Assembly: GCF_001754075.1 (NCBI RefSeq)
Contig: NZ_MIEH01000003.1
Coordinates: 1 to 64,000, forward strand
Reading direction: 5' to 3'
Length of the DNA: 64,000 nucleotides
From: Merdimonas faecis
GTDB lineage: Bacteria > Bacillota > Clostridia > Lachnospirales > Lachnospiraceae
Part shown: piece after piece, positions 32,342 through 41,573 of the stretch
Position numbering within the stretch: the first letter of the stretch is position 1
How the letters are laid out: each line of letters opens with the position of its first letter
The notes under the pieces: generated by a model
Databases searched by the model: none
What the model saw: the letters and a program-made list of their open reading frames with translations, nothing else
Told to the model about the DNA's origin: nothing
Translations under genes and position numbers: made by a program

Positions 32342-32698
32342 ATGGCAAAAAGACCCGTACCATTGTACGACTTTAAGGCTTTCGGGGCAGCTATAAAAGC
32401 CGCGAGAAATGAATACGGCGAGAGCCGCAAAAAGGTAAGCGACGAGTTATATATTTCCCCGCGCTACCTTGCGAATATCGAGAACAAGGGACAACAGCCG
32501 AGTTTACAGGTATTCTATGACCTTGTAACCCGGTATCATATTTCGGTAGATCAATTTTTCTTCCCGAACAGCAATGCGGAGAAATCCACCGGGCGGCGGC
32601 AGCTTGACGCGCTGCTGGACGGTATGAGCGATAAAGGCATACGGATTGTAACCGCAACGGCAAGGGAGATAACAGAAGTCGAACAAGCAGAGGACTAA
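32342..32698 (+). CDS. XRE-family transcriptional regulator
   Basis: A 118-residue protein with an N-terminal Cro/CI-type helix-turn-helix (FGAAIKAARNEYGESRKKVSDELYIS; RYLANIENKGQQPSLQVFYDL) and a short C-terminal oligomerisation segment. The start is taken at ATG 32342, seven bases after GGGTG; ATG 32336 is too close. It is divergent from the resistance operon and upstream of mobC, so it may control ICE-B transfer genes. Confidence 0.82.
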   Translation: MAKRPVPLYDFKAFGAAIKAARNEYGESRKKVSDELYISPRYLANIENKGQQPSLQVFYDLVTRYHISVDQFFFPNSNAEKSTGRRQLDALLDGMSDKGIRIVTATAREITEVEQAED

Positions 32699-32813
32699 CC
32701 TCACAATATGGGAAGCAGGAGATTGCAGCGCATAGGGGCTGCAATCTTTTTTTGCGCCAAATTAGAAAGAGAGTGCAACAAACGCTGCCTTTGAAACGGG
32801 ATAAGGAGTAGAT

Positions 32814-32879
32814 AGCAAGCACAGCAAACGAGTACCCGTTTGCGAAAAGTGCTTGTTGGGATAATCCCAAACCCTTATA
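32814..32879 (+). repeat. oriT-like repeat, copy 1 of ICE-B
   Basis: It contains an inverted repeat GCAAACG/CGTTTGC (about 32824-32843), then CTTGTTGGGA and TCCCAAACCCT (32851-32875). Both parts occur again in inverted orientation at 38314-38412. The CTTGTTGGG...CCCAAACCCT part is shared with the region before mobC in IME-2 and IME-3. It lies 18 bases before mobC, the expected place for oriT. Confidence 0.65.
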
Positions 32880-32897
32880 CCGAAAGGCGGTGCGGAA

Positions 32898-33227
32898 ATG
32901 GAAAACCGAAAGAGAAATATACAGATGAAGTTTTACGTTACGGAAGAAGAAAAGCGGCTGATCGACGAGAAGATGAAGCAGCTTCCCATAAAGCAGTATG
33001 GGGCATACTTCCGTAAAATGGCGATAGACGGGTATATTCTTGTCGTTGACCGAAGCGACACAAAAGCATATATCCGGGAACTGCAAGCGGTGAGCCGGAA
33101 CATCAACCAGATTGCAAAACGCGCCAATGCGACGGGGACGGTTTACAGGCAGGATATAGAGGACATTAAAAAGGCGGTGGACGAGATATGGCGGTTACAA
33201 AGACGCACCCTATTAAATCAACCTTAA
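32898..33227 (+). CDS. MobC-like relaxosome protein of ICE-B
   Basis: A 109-residue mobilisation accessory protein, ATG 32898 behind AAAGGCGG. It starts with a ribbon-helix-helix-like part (MKFYVTEEEKRLIDEKMKQL; YGAYFRKMAIDGYI) and contains the MobC-type LQAVSRNINQIAKRANATG. The relaxase start lies inside its 3' end. It should help relaxase open the adjacent oriT-like site. Confidence 0.85.
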   Translation: MENRKRNIQMKFYVTEEEKRLIDEKMKQLPIKQYGAYFRKMAIDGYILVVDRSDTKAYIRELQAVSRNINQIAKRANATGTVYRQDIEDIKKAVDEIWRLQRRTLLNQP

Positions 33228-34522
33228 AGGCTGCGATAGACTATATCTTAAATCCCGAAAAGACAGACGGGAAGCTGCTTGCGTCCTCTTTCGGCTGCGG
33301 GCTGGAAACCGCCGATATTGAGTTTGCATGGACGCGGGAAGCTGCCGGAGATCGCGGCACACATTTAGGGCGGCACTTGATACAATCCTTTGCGGTGGGA
33401 GAAACCACACCGGAAGAAGCGCACAAAATCGGCATGGAACTTGCCGGGGCGGTATTAGGCGGCAAGTATGAGTTTGTTTTGACAACTCACGTCGATAAAG
33501 ACCATCTGCATAATCACTTGATTTTCAACGCGGTTAGCTTCGTTGACTACAAAAAGTACCATTCCAACAAGCAAAGCTATCACTTTATCCGGCGCACCAG
33601 CGACAGGATATGTAAAGAGCATGGGCTATCCGTCGTCGTACCGGGACAGGACAAGGGAAAAAGCTATGCAGAATACACCGCCGAAAAGCAAGGGACAAGC
33701 TACAAAGCAAAGCTGAAAACGGCGATAGATACTCTCATTCCCCAAGTGAAAGATTTTGACGAACTGCTGCGCCGCTTGCAGGAAATGGGGTATGAAATCA
33801 AACAGGGCAAATACATTTCCTTTCGCGCTGCCGGACAGGAACGGTTTACCCGCACAAAGACGCTCGGCGCGGCCTATACGGAAGAAGCGATAAAGGAGCG
33901 TATCAAGGGCGTGTATGTTGCCAAAACAAAAACGCTGCGGGAAGATAAGAAAATCCGGCTTATCGTCGATCTTGAAAACAGTATCAAAGCCCAACAGTCG
34001 GCGGGCTATGAACGGTGGGCAAAAATCCATAATCTGAAACAGGCTGCTAAAAGCATGAACTTCCTAACCGAAAACAAGATTGAGTATTATAGCGAACTTG
34101 AAAGCAAGATAGCCGATATTATGACCGCTCATGACGCGGCGGCAAAGGCGGTTAAGGAAGTGGAACAGCGTATGTCTGATTTGTCGCTGCTTATCAAGCA
34201 CACCACCACATACCGACAGTTAAAACCGATTTACGATGAATACCGAAAATCGCCGGACAAGGAAAAGTATCTGCGGGGGCATGAAAGCGAAATTATCCTG
34301 TTTGAAGCTGCGGCAAGGGCATTAAAGGAAATGCAGATAAAGAAGCTGCCCGATCTCGCCGCGCTGCGCAAGGAGTATAGCAGCTTAAACGACAGAAAAA
34401 GCAAATTGTATGAAGATTATCGGCAAGCCAAGAAGCAAATGCAGGAATACGGCGTTGTCAAAAAGAACGTCGATAGTATTCTTTACCCGTCCCAAAGCAG
34501 GGCGCGGGAGCAGGAGCGATAA
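33188..34522 (+). CDS. MobP-type relaxase of ICE-B (Tn1549-like)
   Basis: A 444-residue relaxase. The nuclease domain starts MAVTKTHPIKSTLKAAIDYI and carries the histidine triad in THVDKDHLHNHLIFNAV (about residues 98-114). The C-terminal half is helical, with ERWAKIHNLKQAAKSMNFL shared with the relaxases of IME-2 and IME-3. The start is ATG 33188 inside mobC. It should nick oriT-like copy 1 or 2. Because the oriT frames of IME-2 and IME-3 are alike, it might also act on theirs. Confidence 0.9.
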   Translation: MAVTKTHPIKSTLKAAIDYILNPEKTDGKLLASSFGCGLETADIEFAWTREAAGDRGTHLGRHLIQSFAVGETTPEEAHKIGMELAGAVLGGKYEFVLTTHVDKDHLHNHLIFNAVSFVDYKKYHSNKQSYHFIRRTSDRICKEHGLSVVVPGQDKGKSYAEYTAEKQGTSYKAKLKTAIDTLIPQVKDFDELLRRLQEMGYEIKQGKYISFRAAGQERFTRTKTLGAAYTEEAIKERIKGVYVAKTKTLREDKKIRLIVDLENSIKAQQSAGYERWAKIHNLKQAAKSMNFLTENKIEYYSELESKIADIMTAHDAAAKAVKEVEQRMSDLSLLIKHTTTYRQLKPIYDEYRKSPDKEKYLRGHESEIILFEAAARALKEMQIKKLPDLAALRKEYSSLNDRKSKLYEDYRQAKKQMQEYGVVKKNVDSILYPSQSRAREQER

Positions 34523-34670
34523 GGCGCAAAACATGGGGTGGCAAGTGGAATGTTAAGGGCTGAAAACGCCTGTGTTTCTGCGGCTTCCAGCGCATGAAAA
34601 CGACATAGACGATAAAGTATATTCAAACCCGCAAAAACGGCTTTCTAATTGTCCACGCAAGGACAAAAAA

Positions 34671-34716
34671 AGAACAGGGGCGCGGTGCCGGAAATCGGCA
34701 ACCGCGCCCCTGTTCT
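34671..34716. terminator. Strong bidirectional hairpin after the relaxase
   Basis: AGAACAGGGGCGCGGT pairs perfectly with ACCGCGCCCCTGTTCT around GCCGGAAATCGGCA, which itself forms a small stem. It separates the + strand relaxase operon from the - strand operon that ends at 34724. Confidence 0.8.
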
Positions 34717-34723
34717 CTATGGG

Positions 34724-34933
34724 CTATTCCTCGTCGGTCAAGATAAACTCCCTTTCGGAAAACTCGCTGTCCGTCATGGCTTGCAGCTTGTTCACCGCTG
34801 CGGCGGCAAGCTGGCGCATATCCTCGTCCATGTAGGGCATGGCGGCAAGGATATTTTCAAGCGTTGTTTCCCGGCTGTCCTCGGCGTAGATCGCAACAAT
34901 GTTTTCTTCCTCAATGGTAAAGCGGGTATTCAT
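34724..34933 (-). CDS. Transposon-transfer-assisting-type small protein
   Basis: A 69-residue acidic protein (MNTRFTIEEENIVAIYAEDS; NILAAMPYMDEDMRQLAAAAVNKL). It resembles the small transposon-transfer assisting family in Tn1549-like elements; this is from memory and not certain. It follows the giant gene upstream by four bases and ends the - strand operon. Its role is unknown. Confidence 0.6.
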   Translation of the reverse strand: MNTRFTIEEENIVAIYAEDSRETTLENILAAMPYMDEDMRQLAAAAVNKLQAMTDSEFSEREFILTDEE

Positions 34934-34937
34934 GCTA

Positions 34938-37900
34938 TCAAACCTCCAAATCCTTTTTATGCTCTTTCTGTTTATCTTTCGGCTGCTGCGCCGCCTGTTT
35001 CTTGTATTCGTCCAGCTTCTTCAAAATGGACGGTTTTTTCTGCGGCTGTTCCCGTTTCTCGGCTTTTACCGCTTTTGCAAGGTCGGTAACGGAAATCGCT
35101 TCCCCCGCCTTTGCCCGCTGCTCAAAATCTGCAACGGTGGGCGTTTGCGGCGTATTGTTGATAAGCCCGTCAAAATTGTTGTCGTTCTGCTCTATGGTGT
35201 CCTCGACGTGCTTTAAGGGATTATCCCGCTGCGGCTGCTCGGCGGCTATGGCATAAGCCTGTGTGCCATTCCCCATAATGAGATACTTCCCGTCCTCCGA
35301 CGCATGGTGAAAACCAAATCCCGCCGCTTCGATCTGTTCACGGCTCATATCGGTAATATGAAAATTGCCCCTCGGCGTTCTAACGGTTTCACCCGTCAAA
35401 AGGCTGTCGGGGGTCGCTTCCGGCTGCTGCTTTTCAAGCTGCCCGTCCTTGTAGGAATATCCTTGCGCCGCGATTGCTTCAAGGGTCTTGCCCGTAACGT
35501 CGCCATAAATCCGCTTGTCTGCGTCAACCAGCATTTGCAAAGTGTCTTGTACGGTGTCGGACAAGGCTTGCTGCTGTTCGGGCGGCAGCTTGTCAAATAC
35601 GGGGGTCTGCTGCTCCTGCAAAAACTCCGGCACTTGCTGAAAACCGATACTGTCTACATAGTGGGCGGTGTCCTCGTCGTTCTGATGAAGCACAACAATG
35701 TCGGAAACGGAAAGGCTATGCCCCTTAAAGTCGGCGGGGTGGTCGATATTAAACCTTTCCCAAATGTCGCCCAGCGTCATATCCTTTGTAAGCGGTGCAG
35801 TATAGACGAGTTCATAATTTACCCGGTCAATGGTAAGTCCAGCCGCTTGCAGACGGTCATAAGGCTCAAAGCGCAAGTCCCTTGTTTCGTCCCCGCGCTT
35901 TAACTGATAAATGGAAAAGGTATCGCCCTGCTCCTGCTCGGCTTGCCGCTGCTGCTGCAACTCGGTAAAATGCCCCTCAATCTCGGTAATGAGTTCCTTT
36001 GCGGTGGTCTGTATTGTTTCAAGGGACGCTTTTAACTCGGTCATTTCCTTGCCGCTGCTCCAACCAGCCACATAGCCGAAAGAGTAATCGGAAGTATCAA
36101 GGCCGAAATGCTGGCAAACCGTATAAGCGACGCTTTCCGCTTCTACCTCGCAGGTATGGCGGTCAACGCGGTTTTGCTGCTCCGGCGGGGCGTTTAAGTC
36201 TACGTCGTGCAGCTTCGCATGGGCGATTTCGTGAATGGCGGTCTTTACCGCCTGTAATTCACTCACGCCCTCTTTGATTGCAATACGCTTGTCGGTCAAA
36301 CTGAAATACCCATTTGCGCCGTTTGTGATCTGCTCAAATGCAATCGGGACGGGGGACGCTTTTTCAAGGGCGGCGAAAAAATCCTCGTACTGCTCCACAT
36401 CGGCAAGCAGCGGTTTAACGGAAAGGTCGGGAAACTCCTTGCCCTCGGTCTGCGAAATATCAAAGACGGTTATAACCTTAAAGGCGGGGACGGTGATTTC
36501 CTTTTCTTCCTTTACCACTTTTCCCTCGCGGTCAAGCATGGGCTTTCTCGTTTCGGGGTCGATTTTATCAACCAGCTTTTTCACCTTGTAGGGCGCGGGG
36601 GCAAAGATTTTAATGCCTTTCTCGCCTTTCTTTACATGGCGGTCAAACTCTTTCTGCCATTGTGAATAGCCCTTTACCAAATTGCCGCCCTGCATGGCAA
36701 TTAGGATAGTGTTATTCAAGCTGTAATCGTGAAACTTCGACATGGCAGTAAGAAACTCTTTGTAGCGGTCGCTGTCAAAAATCGCCTGTACGCCCTGTTC
36801 CAAACGCGCGGTGATCTCCTTTACCTTTTCGGCGGGCTTTTCGGAAGTAAGGATAATGGGGACGACGGGGCGGGGCTGCTGCGGCTCTGCGGCCTGTGCG
36901 TCTGCTTGCTGCGTTTCGGCTGCGTCCATATAGGCTTTGTCCTGTTCGCCGCGCTCCGGCTGCGGGTAACTCATAATGCGGTATTCTTCCGGCACTTCGC
37001 GCCCCTCAAACTGCCGTTCCCACTCGTCGCCGCTTTCCACGATATAGCCGTACTCGGTAAACGCGCCTTTTTCCTGCGCGGCAGCGTTCCTGCCAAAAGT
37101 AGAAAGGTCAATGCCGCCTTTCCATTCTTCGGGCATTTGTACCATGCCGGATTGATTTAAGTAATAGTCGCCCAAATCGTGGTAGTTATGTACTTCGGGG
37201 ATATGGACGTAGAAATCCACGTTGTAGGTGAAGTCAATTACCTGTCCAATATTTGCAAGCCCGTTTTTCTGCTGCAAGGCTGCGTTCAGCTTGCCAACCT
37301 CGGCGGGGTCAAGCTGTTCGAGCCGCGCCGCAAGAAAATTGAGTTCGTCCACGTCGGCGGCGCATACCATTTCATAAGGCAAGGCAATATGTTTCTCCGG
37401 GTCGTCGGAATAGCCGCGAATGGAAAAATCCTGCGGGTTGTCGGCGGTAATGCCGACGTTCCGCATAGCTTCGTGCAACTGCTCCTTTGTGGCGGGCATA
37501 TCCAGCCAATAGCCGCCGGGGTCGCCCGCGTCAAAGCGGCTGCGGTTGCCTATCATAATAGAAAACTGTTCGCTCATGTGTTCACGCTCCTTTTCCTGCC
37601 CGGTATTTTCGGGGATAGCTGCCGCCTGTTGCTGCTGCGGGGGTTCTTCGCCCTCTATGGTGTAGTCCGGCATGAGCATACCGTTTACTTTGAAATAGTC
37701 GGCGTACTCCTGCGGGATAGGCGGGGAGATTTCCGTAAACAGACGGTCATACGCTTTGATACGCCCATTCAGATACTTTTCCATAGCTGCCTTGTCGGTG
37801 AAAACCTTTCTATCTTGTCCGGCAATCTTCGCTTGGGTTCTGCTTGGGCTGTTGGTGCGCACGCTCCATGTAAGCGTCCATGAATACGGGATAGATTTCT

Positions 37901-38285
37901 GCGCTTCTTTGTCGTAGCGGGTATTCTCGTAAATGTAGTAATTCATCTGATATACCCGGTTGCTGCGAATATGGCGGTTATGCTCGGTGGTCTGCCACTC
38001 GTTAGCGGTGTGCTGGACGTGCGGCGTTCTCACATATTCAAGTGTTTTATCCAGCAAAAGCGTTCTTCCCGCCTGTTCTTCCCATGCGGCGGCGCGTTCT
38101 TTAAGGTCGTCAAAAATCGCCTGTTCTGCCGCCGCGCTTTCGCTGCGCATGGAAAGTAGCTGCGCAATCGGCAAGGAAGCATAAGGGGCAATCTCCCTGT
38201 CCTTTGCTTCAAAATATATCCGGCGTTCTATCCGCATGGTTTCGGCGGTTTCCAATTTGTCATGGTCGTATGAGGAATACGGCAT
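34938..38285 (-). CDS. Giant multidomain antirestriction/ssDNA-binding protein (ArdA-ArdC-like, YodL/DUF4316 end)
   Basis: A 1115-residue protein with several joined domains. The N-terminal 200 residues are unassigned. An ArdA-like antirestriction segment follows (about 245-420: GGYWLDMPATKEQLHEAM, PYEMVCAADVDELNFLAARL, DLGDYYLN). Then comes an ArdC-type N-terminal ssDNA-binding domain (LTAMSKFHDYSLNNTILIAM, GYSQWQKEFDRHVKKGEKG) and a zinc-metallopeptidase-like motif (TAIHEIAHAKLHD, HEIAH). A YodL/LPD-like part (FSIYQLKRGDETRDLRFEPYDRL) and a DUF4316-type tail complete it. It probably protects the incoming single strand from restriction in the recipient. Typical of Tn1549/CTn elements. Confidence 0.8.
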   Translation of the reverse strand: MPYSSYDHDKLETAETMRIERRIYFEAKDREIAPYASLPIAQLLSMRSESAAAEQAIFDDLKERAAAWEEQAGRTLLLDKTLEYVRTPHVQHTANEWQTTEHNRHIRSNRVYQMNYYIYENTRYDKEAQKSIPYSWTLTWSVRTNSPSRTQAKIAGQDRKVFTDKAAMEKYLNGRIKAYDRLFTEISPPIPQEYADYFKVNGMLMPDYTIEGEEPPQQQQAAAIPENTGQEKEREHMSEQFSIMIGNRSRFDAGDPGGYWLDMPATKEQLHEAMRNVGITADNPQDFSIRGYSDDPEKHIALPYEMVCAADVDELNFLAARLEQLDPAEVGKLNAALQQKNGLANIGQVIDFTYNVDFYVHIPEVHNYHDLGDYYLNQSGMVQMPEEWKGGIDLSTFGRNAAAQEKGAFTEYGYIVESGDEWERQFEGREVPEEYRIMSYPQPERGEQDKAYMDAAETQQADAQAAEPQQPRPVVPIILTSEKPAEKVKEITARLEQGVQAIFDSDRYKEFLTAMSKFHDYSLNNTILIAMQGGNLVKGYSQWQKEFDRHVKKGEKGIKIFAPAPYKVKKLVDKIDPETRKPMLDREGKVVKEEKEITVPAFKVITVFDISQTEGKEFPDLSVKPLLADVEQYEDFFAALEKASPVPIAFEQITNGANGYFSLTDKRIAIKEGVSELQAVKTAIHEIAHAKLHDVDLNAPPEQQNRVDRHTCEVEAESVAYTVCQHFGLDTSDYSFGYVAGWSSGKEMTELKASLETIQTTAKELITEIEGHFTELQQQRQAEQEQGDTFSIYQLKRGDETRDLRFEPYDRLQAAGLTIDRVNYELVYTAPLTKDMTLGDIWERFNIDHPADFKGHSLSVSDIVVLHQNDEDTAHYVDSIGFQQVPEFLQEQQTPVFDKLPPEQQQALSDTVQDTLQMLVDADKRIYGDVTGKTLEAIAAQGYSYKDGQLEKQQPEATPDSLLTGETVRTPRGNFHITDMSREQIEAAGFGFHHASEDGKYLIMGNGTQAYAIAAEQPQRDNPLKHVEDTIEQNDNNFDGLINNTPQTPTVADFEQRAKAGEAISVTDLAKAVKAEKREQPQKKPSILKKLDEYKKQAAQQPKDKQKEHKKDLEV

Positions 38286-38313
38286 ATTCTTTCATCACGT
38301 CCTTTCTCGGTCA

Positions 38314-38412
38314 TATAAGGGTTTGGGACTATCCCAACAAGCAAAATGCCCGCGCTCTCTATGGGAAGCGCGGGCATTTCTCGCAAACGGGTACTCGTTT
38401 GCTGTGCTTGCT
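38314..38412 (-). repeat. oriT-like repeat, copy 2 of ICE-B (inverted)
   Basis: An inverted copy of 32814-32879. The block matching CTTGTTGGGA/CCCAAACCCT lies at 38314-38343, and the GCAAACG/CGTTTGC block at 38382-38412. Here a G/C-rich hairpin (AATGCCCGCGCT/AGCGCGGGCATT, about 38345-38378) is inserted between the two blocks. The two copies flank the 5.5-kb mobC-relaxase-giant-gene segment. Confidence 0.65.
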
Positions 38413-38779
38413 ATGTAGTTGTTTTTATCCGTAAACGCCTGTTTCTCTCGCTTTGGGCTTTCTGTCTGCGGCGTATCTTTGCCGCGCAATCGGGGCAGTA
38501 TTTCGCCCGGTTGCTGCCCGCCGCAAACGTGCTGCCGCATACCGCGCAACGCTTCAAATCGGTTTCCCCGCTGCGGGTGATCTGTTCGCAAAGCTGCCTG
38601 TCGGCGGGTAATACCGCTTCGCGGAAATAGCGGCATAGCAGCGAATAGCTGATACTCTGCACACAAACGCAAGTTTCCCCGTCGTCCAGCAGCAGACAAT
38701 TCCCGCAATCGTTGTTTGCACAAGCGGCGCGGGTCATTTTCTTTACGGCGCGGTATTGCTTTTCATCAAGCCTTATCAT
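38411..38779 (-). CDS. Cysteine-rich VLP-type zinc-binding protein of ICE-B
   Basis: A 122-residue protein with the same cysteine pattern as 24253-24639: CANNDCGNCLLLDDGETCVCVQS, SLLCRYFREAVLPADRQL, and the zinc ribbon CAVCGSTFAAGSNRAKYCPDCA followed by an arginine-rich tail. Its start overlaps the topB stop by four bases (ATGA). DNA binding is suspected only. Confidence 0.8.
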   Translation of the reverse strand: MIRLDEKQYRAVKKMTRAACANNDCGNCLLLDDGETCVCVQSISYSLLCRYFREAVLPADRQLCEQITRSGETDLKRCAVCGSTFAAGSNRAKYCPDCAAKIRRRQKAQSERNRRLRIKTTT

Positions 38780-40851
38780 TTTCGGTTCTGCTCGACGCGG
38801 AAGTTTACATACTTGCCGCCTGTGTCGGCAAGCAGCACAACTCCGTCAAAGGTCTTTCCCGTCTTGGTCGAGTACATACCTTTGATTTTTACCTTTCCGT
38901 CTTTCAAAAGGGCGGCGGCAATCGCCTTTGTGAAAGCCTTTTTGCGCTGCTCAAAAAAGCGGTCATTCTTCCACATCACAAAGCTGCAAGCCCTGTCGGA
39001 GCAGTAAAAGTTTTTCTTGCCCTCGTAAACCGCCGCGCCGCAACGGGGGCAAGTGCCGATTGCTTCCCGCTGCGGGGTAAACAGCTTCGCTTTATCCTCG
39101 GAAATCGCGGAATAGGTCTTGACAAGCCCCGCTGTCATTTCCTCAATGCTGCGCATGAAATCGTCCGGGCTGTCGCTGCCTTTGGCAATCCCGGTAAGGC
39201 GGGTTTCCCATTCTGCCGTAAGCTGCGGGGACGTAAGGACTTCGGGCAGGATAGCGGCAAGGTTATACCCGTCCTTTGTGGGGATTAGCTTTTTGCCCTT
39301 GCGCTCGGCAAAGCCCGCGCTAATGAGTTTTTCAATGATACCCGCCCGCGTTGCGGTAGTGCCTAACCCTTTGCGCTCTGCGTCCTCCGGCGTTTCTTCC
39401 TTGCCCGCGTTCTCCATAGCGGACAGAAGCGTATCTTCGGTAAATGCCTTTGGGGGCTGCGTGTAACGCTCGGAGATCTCCGCTGCCGGATTGTCAAAGG
39501 TCTGCCCCTCGGCAAGCGGCGGCAAAACGGTTTCCGGCTCTGCGTCCTCGTCCTGTTCCTCGGACGCGGCGCGGGACAGCTTTTCAATCTCACGCCACCC
39601 CTCGCAAAGCGTCGTCTTTCCCTTTGCGGTAAAGGTATAACCGCCGCAAGAGATAACCGCCGTAACCGCTTCATATTCATAGGGCGCGGCTGCGGCGCAA
39701 AGCAGCTTCGCGCATACAAGGGTCATAAGTTTTGTTTCGCTGTCGGTAAGGGAAGAAAAGCCCGTTTTCAAAAACTCGGCTGTCGGCAAAATAGCGTGGT
39801 GGTCGGTTACTTTGCTGTTGTCGCAAACCCTTGTAAGGTCTGCTTGCAGCTTCACGTCCCGCATAAAGGGAAGCAGCGAACAAAGCCCGGTAATGAGTTC
39901 CTTTGTGCTGCGCTGCATATCGGAAGTGATATATTTGCTGTCGGTGCGGGGATAGGTCAAAAGCCGCTTTTCGTAGAGGGCTTGCGCATAATCAAGGGTC
40001 TGTTTCGCCGTAAACCCGTACAGGCGGTTGGCTTCGCGCTGCAACGCGGTAAGGTCAAACAGCTTCGGCGGTGCAACGGTCTTTTTCTCTTTTTTGAGGG
40101 AAGTACAAACGGCTTGCGATTTCTCGCAAGCCGCTTTCATCTGCTGCGCCGCCGCTTCTTCGTTCAGCCTTTCGGACAAAGCCGAAACACCGCCCGCGTC
40201 CAGACGGACAACATGATATTTTTCTTTCTTAAAGCTGCTGATCGCATAGTCGCGGTTTACCAGCATGGTAAGGGTGGGCGTCTGCACTCTGCCGACATTC
40301 AGCGTTTTGTGATAGAGGATAGAGAAAAGGCGGGTCGCGTTAATCCCGACAAGCCAATCTGCCTTTGCTCTGCAAAGCGCGGATTGATAGAGGTTGTCAT
40401 AGCTGCGCCCGTCTTTGAGGTTTGAAAAGCCCTCGCGGATTGCGCTTTCTTCCATGCTGCTAATCCAAAGGCGGGAAAAGGGCTTTTGGCAATTTACCTG
40501 TTCGTAGACAAATCGAAAAATGAGTTCTCCCTCGCGCCCGCTGTCGCACGCATTGACAATCTCGGAAACGTCGCTGCGCTGCATAAGGTCTTTGAGTACG
40601 GAAAACTGCTGCTCCTTGCCGCTGGCAACGGTAAACTGCCAATCCTGCGGGACAATGGGGAGATCGTCATACTTCCATTTTCGGTACTGCTCGTTGTAGG
40701 TTGCCGCGTCTGCAAGGCTAATCAAATGCCCGATACACCACGACACAAGGTAGCCGCTGCCCTCAAAATATCCGCTGCGCTTTTCATTCGCGCCAATAAC
40801 GGCGGCAATCGCCGCCCCGACGCTCGGTTTCTCTGCAATTACAAGTTTCAT
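38776..40851 (-). CDS. topB: DNA topoisomerase III (type IA) of ICE-B
   Basis: A 691-residue type IA topoisomerase, expected to resolve the DNA during conjugative replication. The Toprim domain opens MKLVIAEKPSVGAAIAAVIG, with acidic residues in NACDSGREGELIFRFVYEQV. The catalytic tyrosine is in LLTYPRTDSKYI. A later block is GLGTTATRAGIIEKLISAGF, and the C-terminal zinc finger has CPRCGAAVYEGKKNFYCSDRAC. Start ATG 40851. TopB genes are standard parts of Tn1549/CTn-like ICEs. Overlaps the DUF4366 gene by four bases. Confidence 0.93.
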   Translation of the reverse strand: MKLVIAEKPSVGAAIAAVIGANEKRSGYFEGSGYLVSWCIGHLISLADAATYNEQYRKWKYDDLPIVPQDWQFTVASGKEQQFSVLKDLMQRSDVSEIVNACDSGREGELIFRFVYEQVNCQKPFSRLWISSMEESAIREGFSNLKDGRSYDNLYQSALCRAKADWLVGINATRLFSILYHKTLNVGRVQTPTLTMLVNRDYAISSFKKEKYHVVRLDAGGVSALSERLNEEAAAQQMKAACEKSQAVCTSLKKEKKTVAPPKLFDLTALQREANRLYGFTAKQTLDYAQALYEKRLLTYPRTDSKYITSDMQRSTKELITGLCSLLPFMRDVKLQADLTRVCDNSKVTDHHAILPTAEFLKTGFSSLTDSETKLMTLVCAKLLCAAAAPYEYEAVTAVISCGGYTFTAKGKTTLCEGWREIEKLSRAASEEQDEDAEPETVLPPLAEGQTFDNPAAEISERYTQPPKAFTEDTLLSAMENAGKEETPEDAERKGLGTTATRAGIIEKLISAGFAERKGKKLIPTKDGYNLAAILPEVLTSPQLTAEWETRLTGIAKGSDSPDDFMRSIEEMTAGLVKTYSAISEDKAKLFTPQREAIGTCPRCGAAVYEGKKNFYCSDRACSFVMWKNDRFFEQRKKAFTKAIAAALLKDGKVKIKGMYSTKTGKTFDGVVLLADTGGKYVNFRVEQNRK

Positions 40852-41573
40852 ACTTCCTCGTCCTCCTGCTCGGTTTCTAATTCTTCCTCGTCGTCCTCGT
40901 CAAAATCGAGATCGTCAAGGTTGCTGCTGCCTTTTGCCGCGTCCTTTTTGGGCTTCATAATCTTAAAGTAATAGAACGCGCCGCCGCTTACTGCGGCAAG
41001 AAGCAGCACGACAAGCAGAATAGCACCGCCCATGCCGCCGCCTTTATCTTCCTCCGGCTCCGGCTGCTCGGTTTCTTCCGGCTCCGGCTCGGCTTCCTTG
41101 CCCGCGCACTCGCTCATATTGACGCTGCAAACGGGGCAATCGGTGTTGACGCTTCCGGCAACGCATTTTTCAGTACAGCTACAAGCGGGGGCTTCGGTCT
41201 GTTCGTCCTCCATAAGCTGCAAAAGGTCTTTTTCATCAACTTGATTGAGGAAATGGACGGTGTTTTCTCCGTCCTCGGCGCGGTCAATGATGAAGTAAAA
41301 ATAGTTTCCGTTTTTCGTAACGACGGTAATAAACTGCTTATCGCCGGACGCTTCGCCCGTTATGTCGTCCACAAGGCTCATGTTGCCCTCCGGCGTTAAA
41401 GGCTGCGGCTCATAGCCGCCCGTCGTTTCTTCCGGCTCGGTTTCGGTTACGGGGGTAGGCGGCTCGTCGCTCACGTCACCGCCGCCCGCAAAAGCGGTAA
41501 CAGAAAAGCCGCCCATGAGTACAAGGGCGGCAAGCAAAGCGGTAACGCTGCGGAACAGTTTTTTATGCTTCAT
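40848..41573 (-). CDS. DUF4366 membrane-anchored conjugation protein
   Basis: A 241-residue surface protein. A signal peptide opens it (MKHKKLFRSVTALLAALVLM then VTAFAGG). An extracellular part follows (TVVTKNGNYFYFIIDRAEDG), with a cysteine cluster (CSCTEKC ... CPVC). A membrane segment near residue 200 (GGAILLVVLLLAAVSGGAFYYF) and an acidic cytoplasmic tail close it. This is the DUF4366 pattern in the CTn conjugation operon. The start ATG 41573 overlaps the DUF4315 gene end; the longer frame lacks a ribosome site. Probably part of the transfer apparatus in the envelope. Confidence 0.83.
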   Translation of the reverse strand: MKHKKLFRSVTALLAALVLMGGFSVTAFAGGGDVSDEPPTPVTETEPEETTGGYEPQPLTPEGNMSLVDDITGEASGDKQFITVVTKNGNYFYFIIDRAEDGENTVHFLNQVDEKDLLQLMEDEQTEAPACSCTEKCVAGSVNTDCPVCSVNMSECAGKEAEPEPEETEQPEPEEDKGGGMGGAILLVVLLLAAVSGGAFYYFKIMKPKKDAAKGSSNLDDLDFDEDDEEELETEQEDEEV

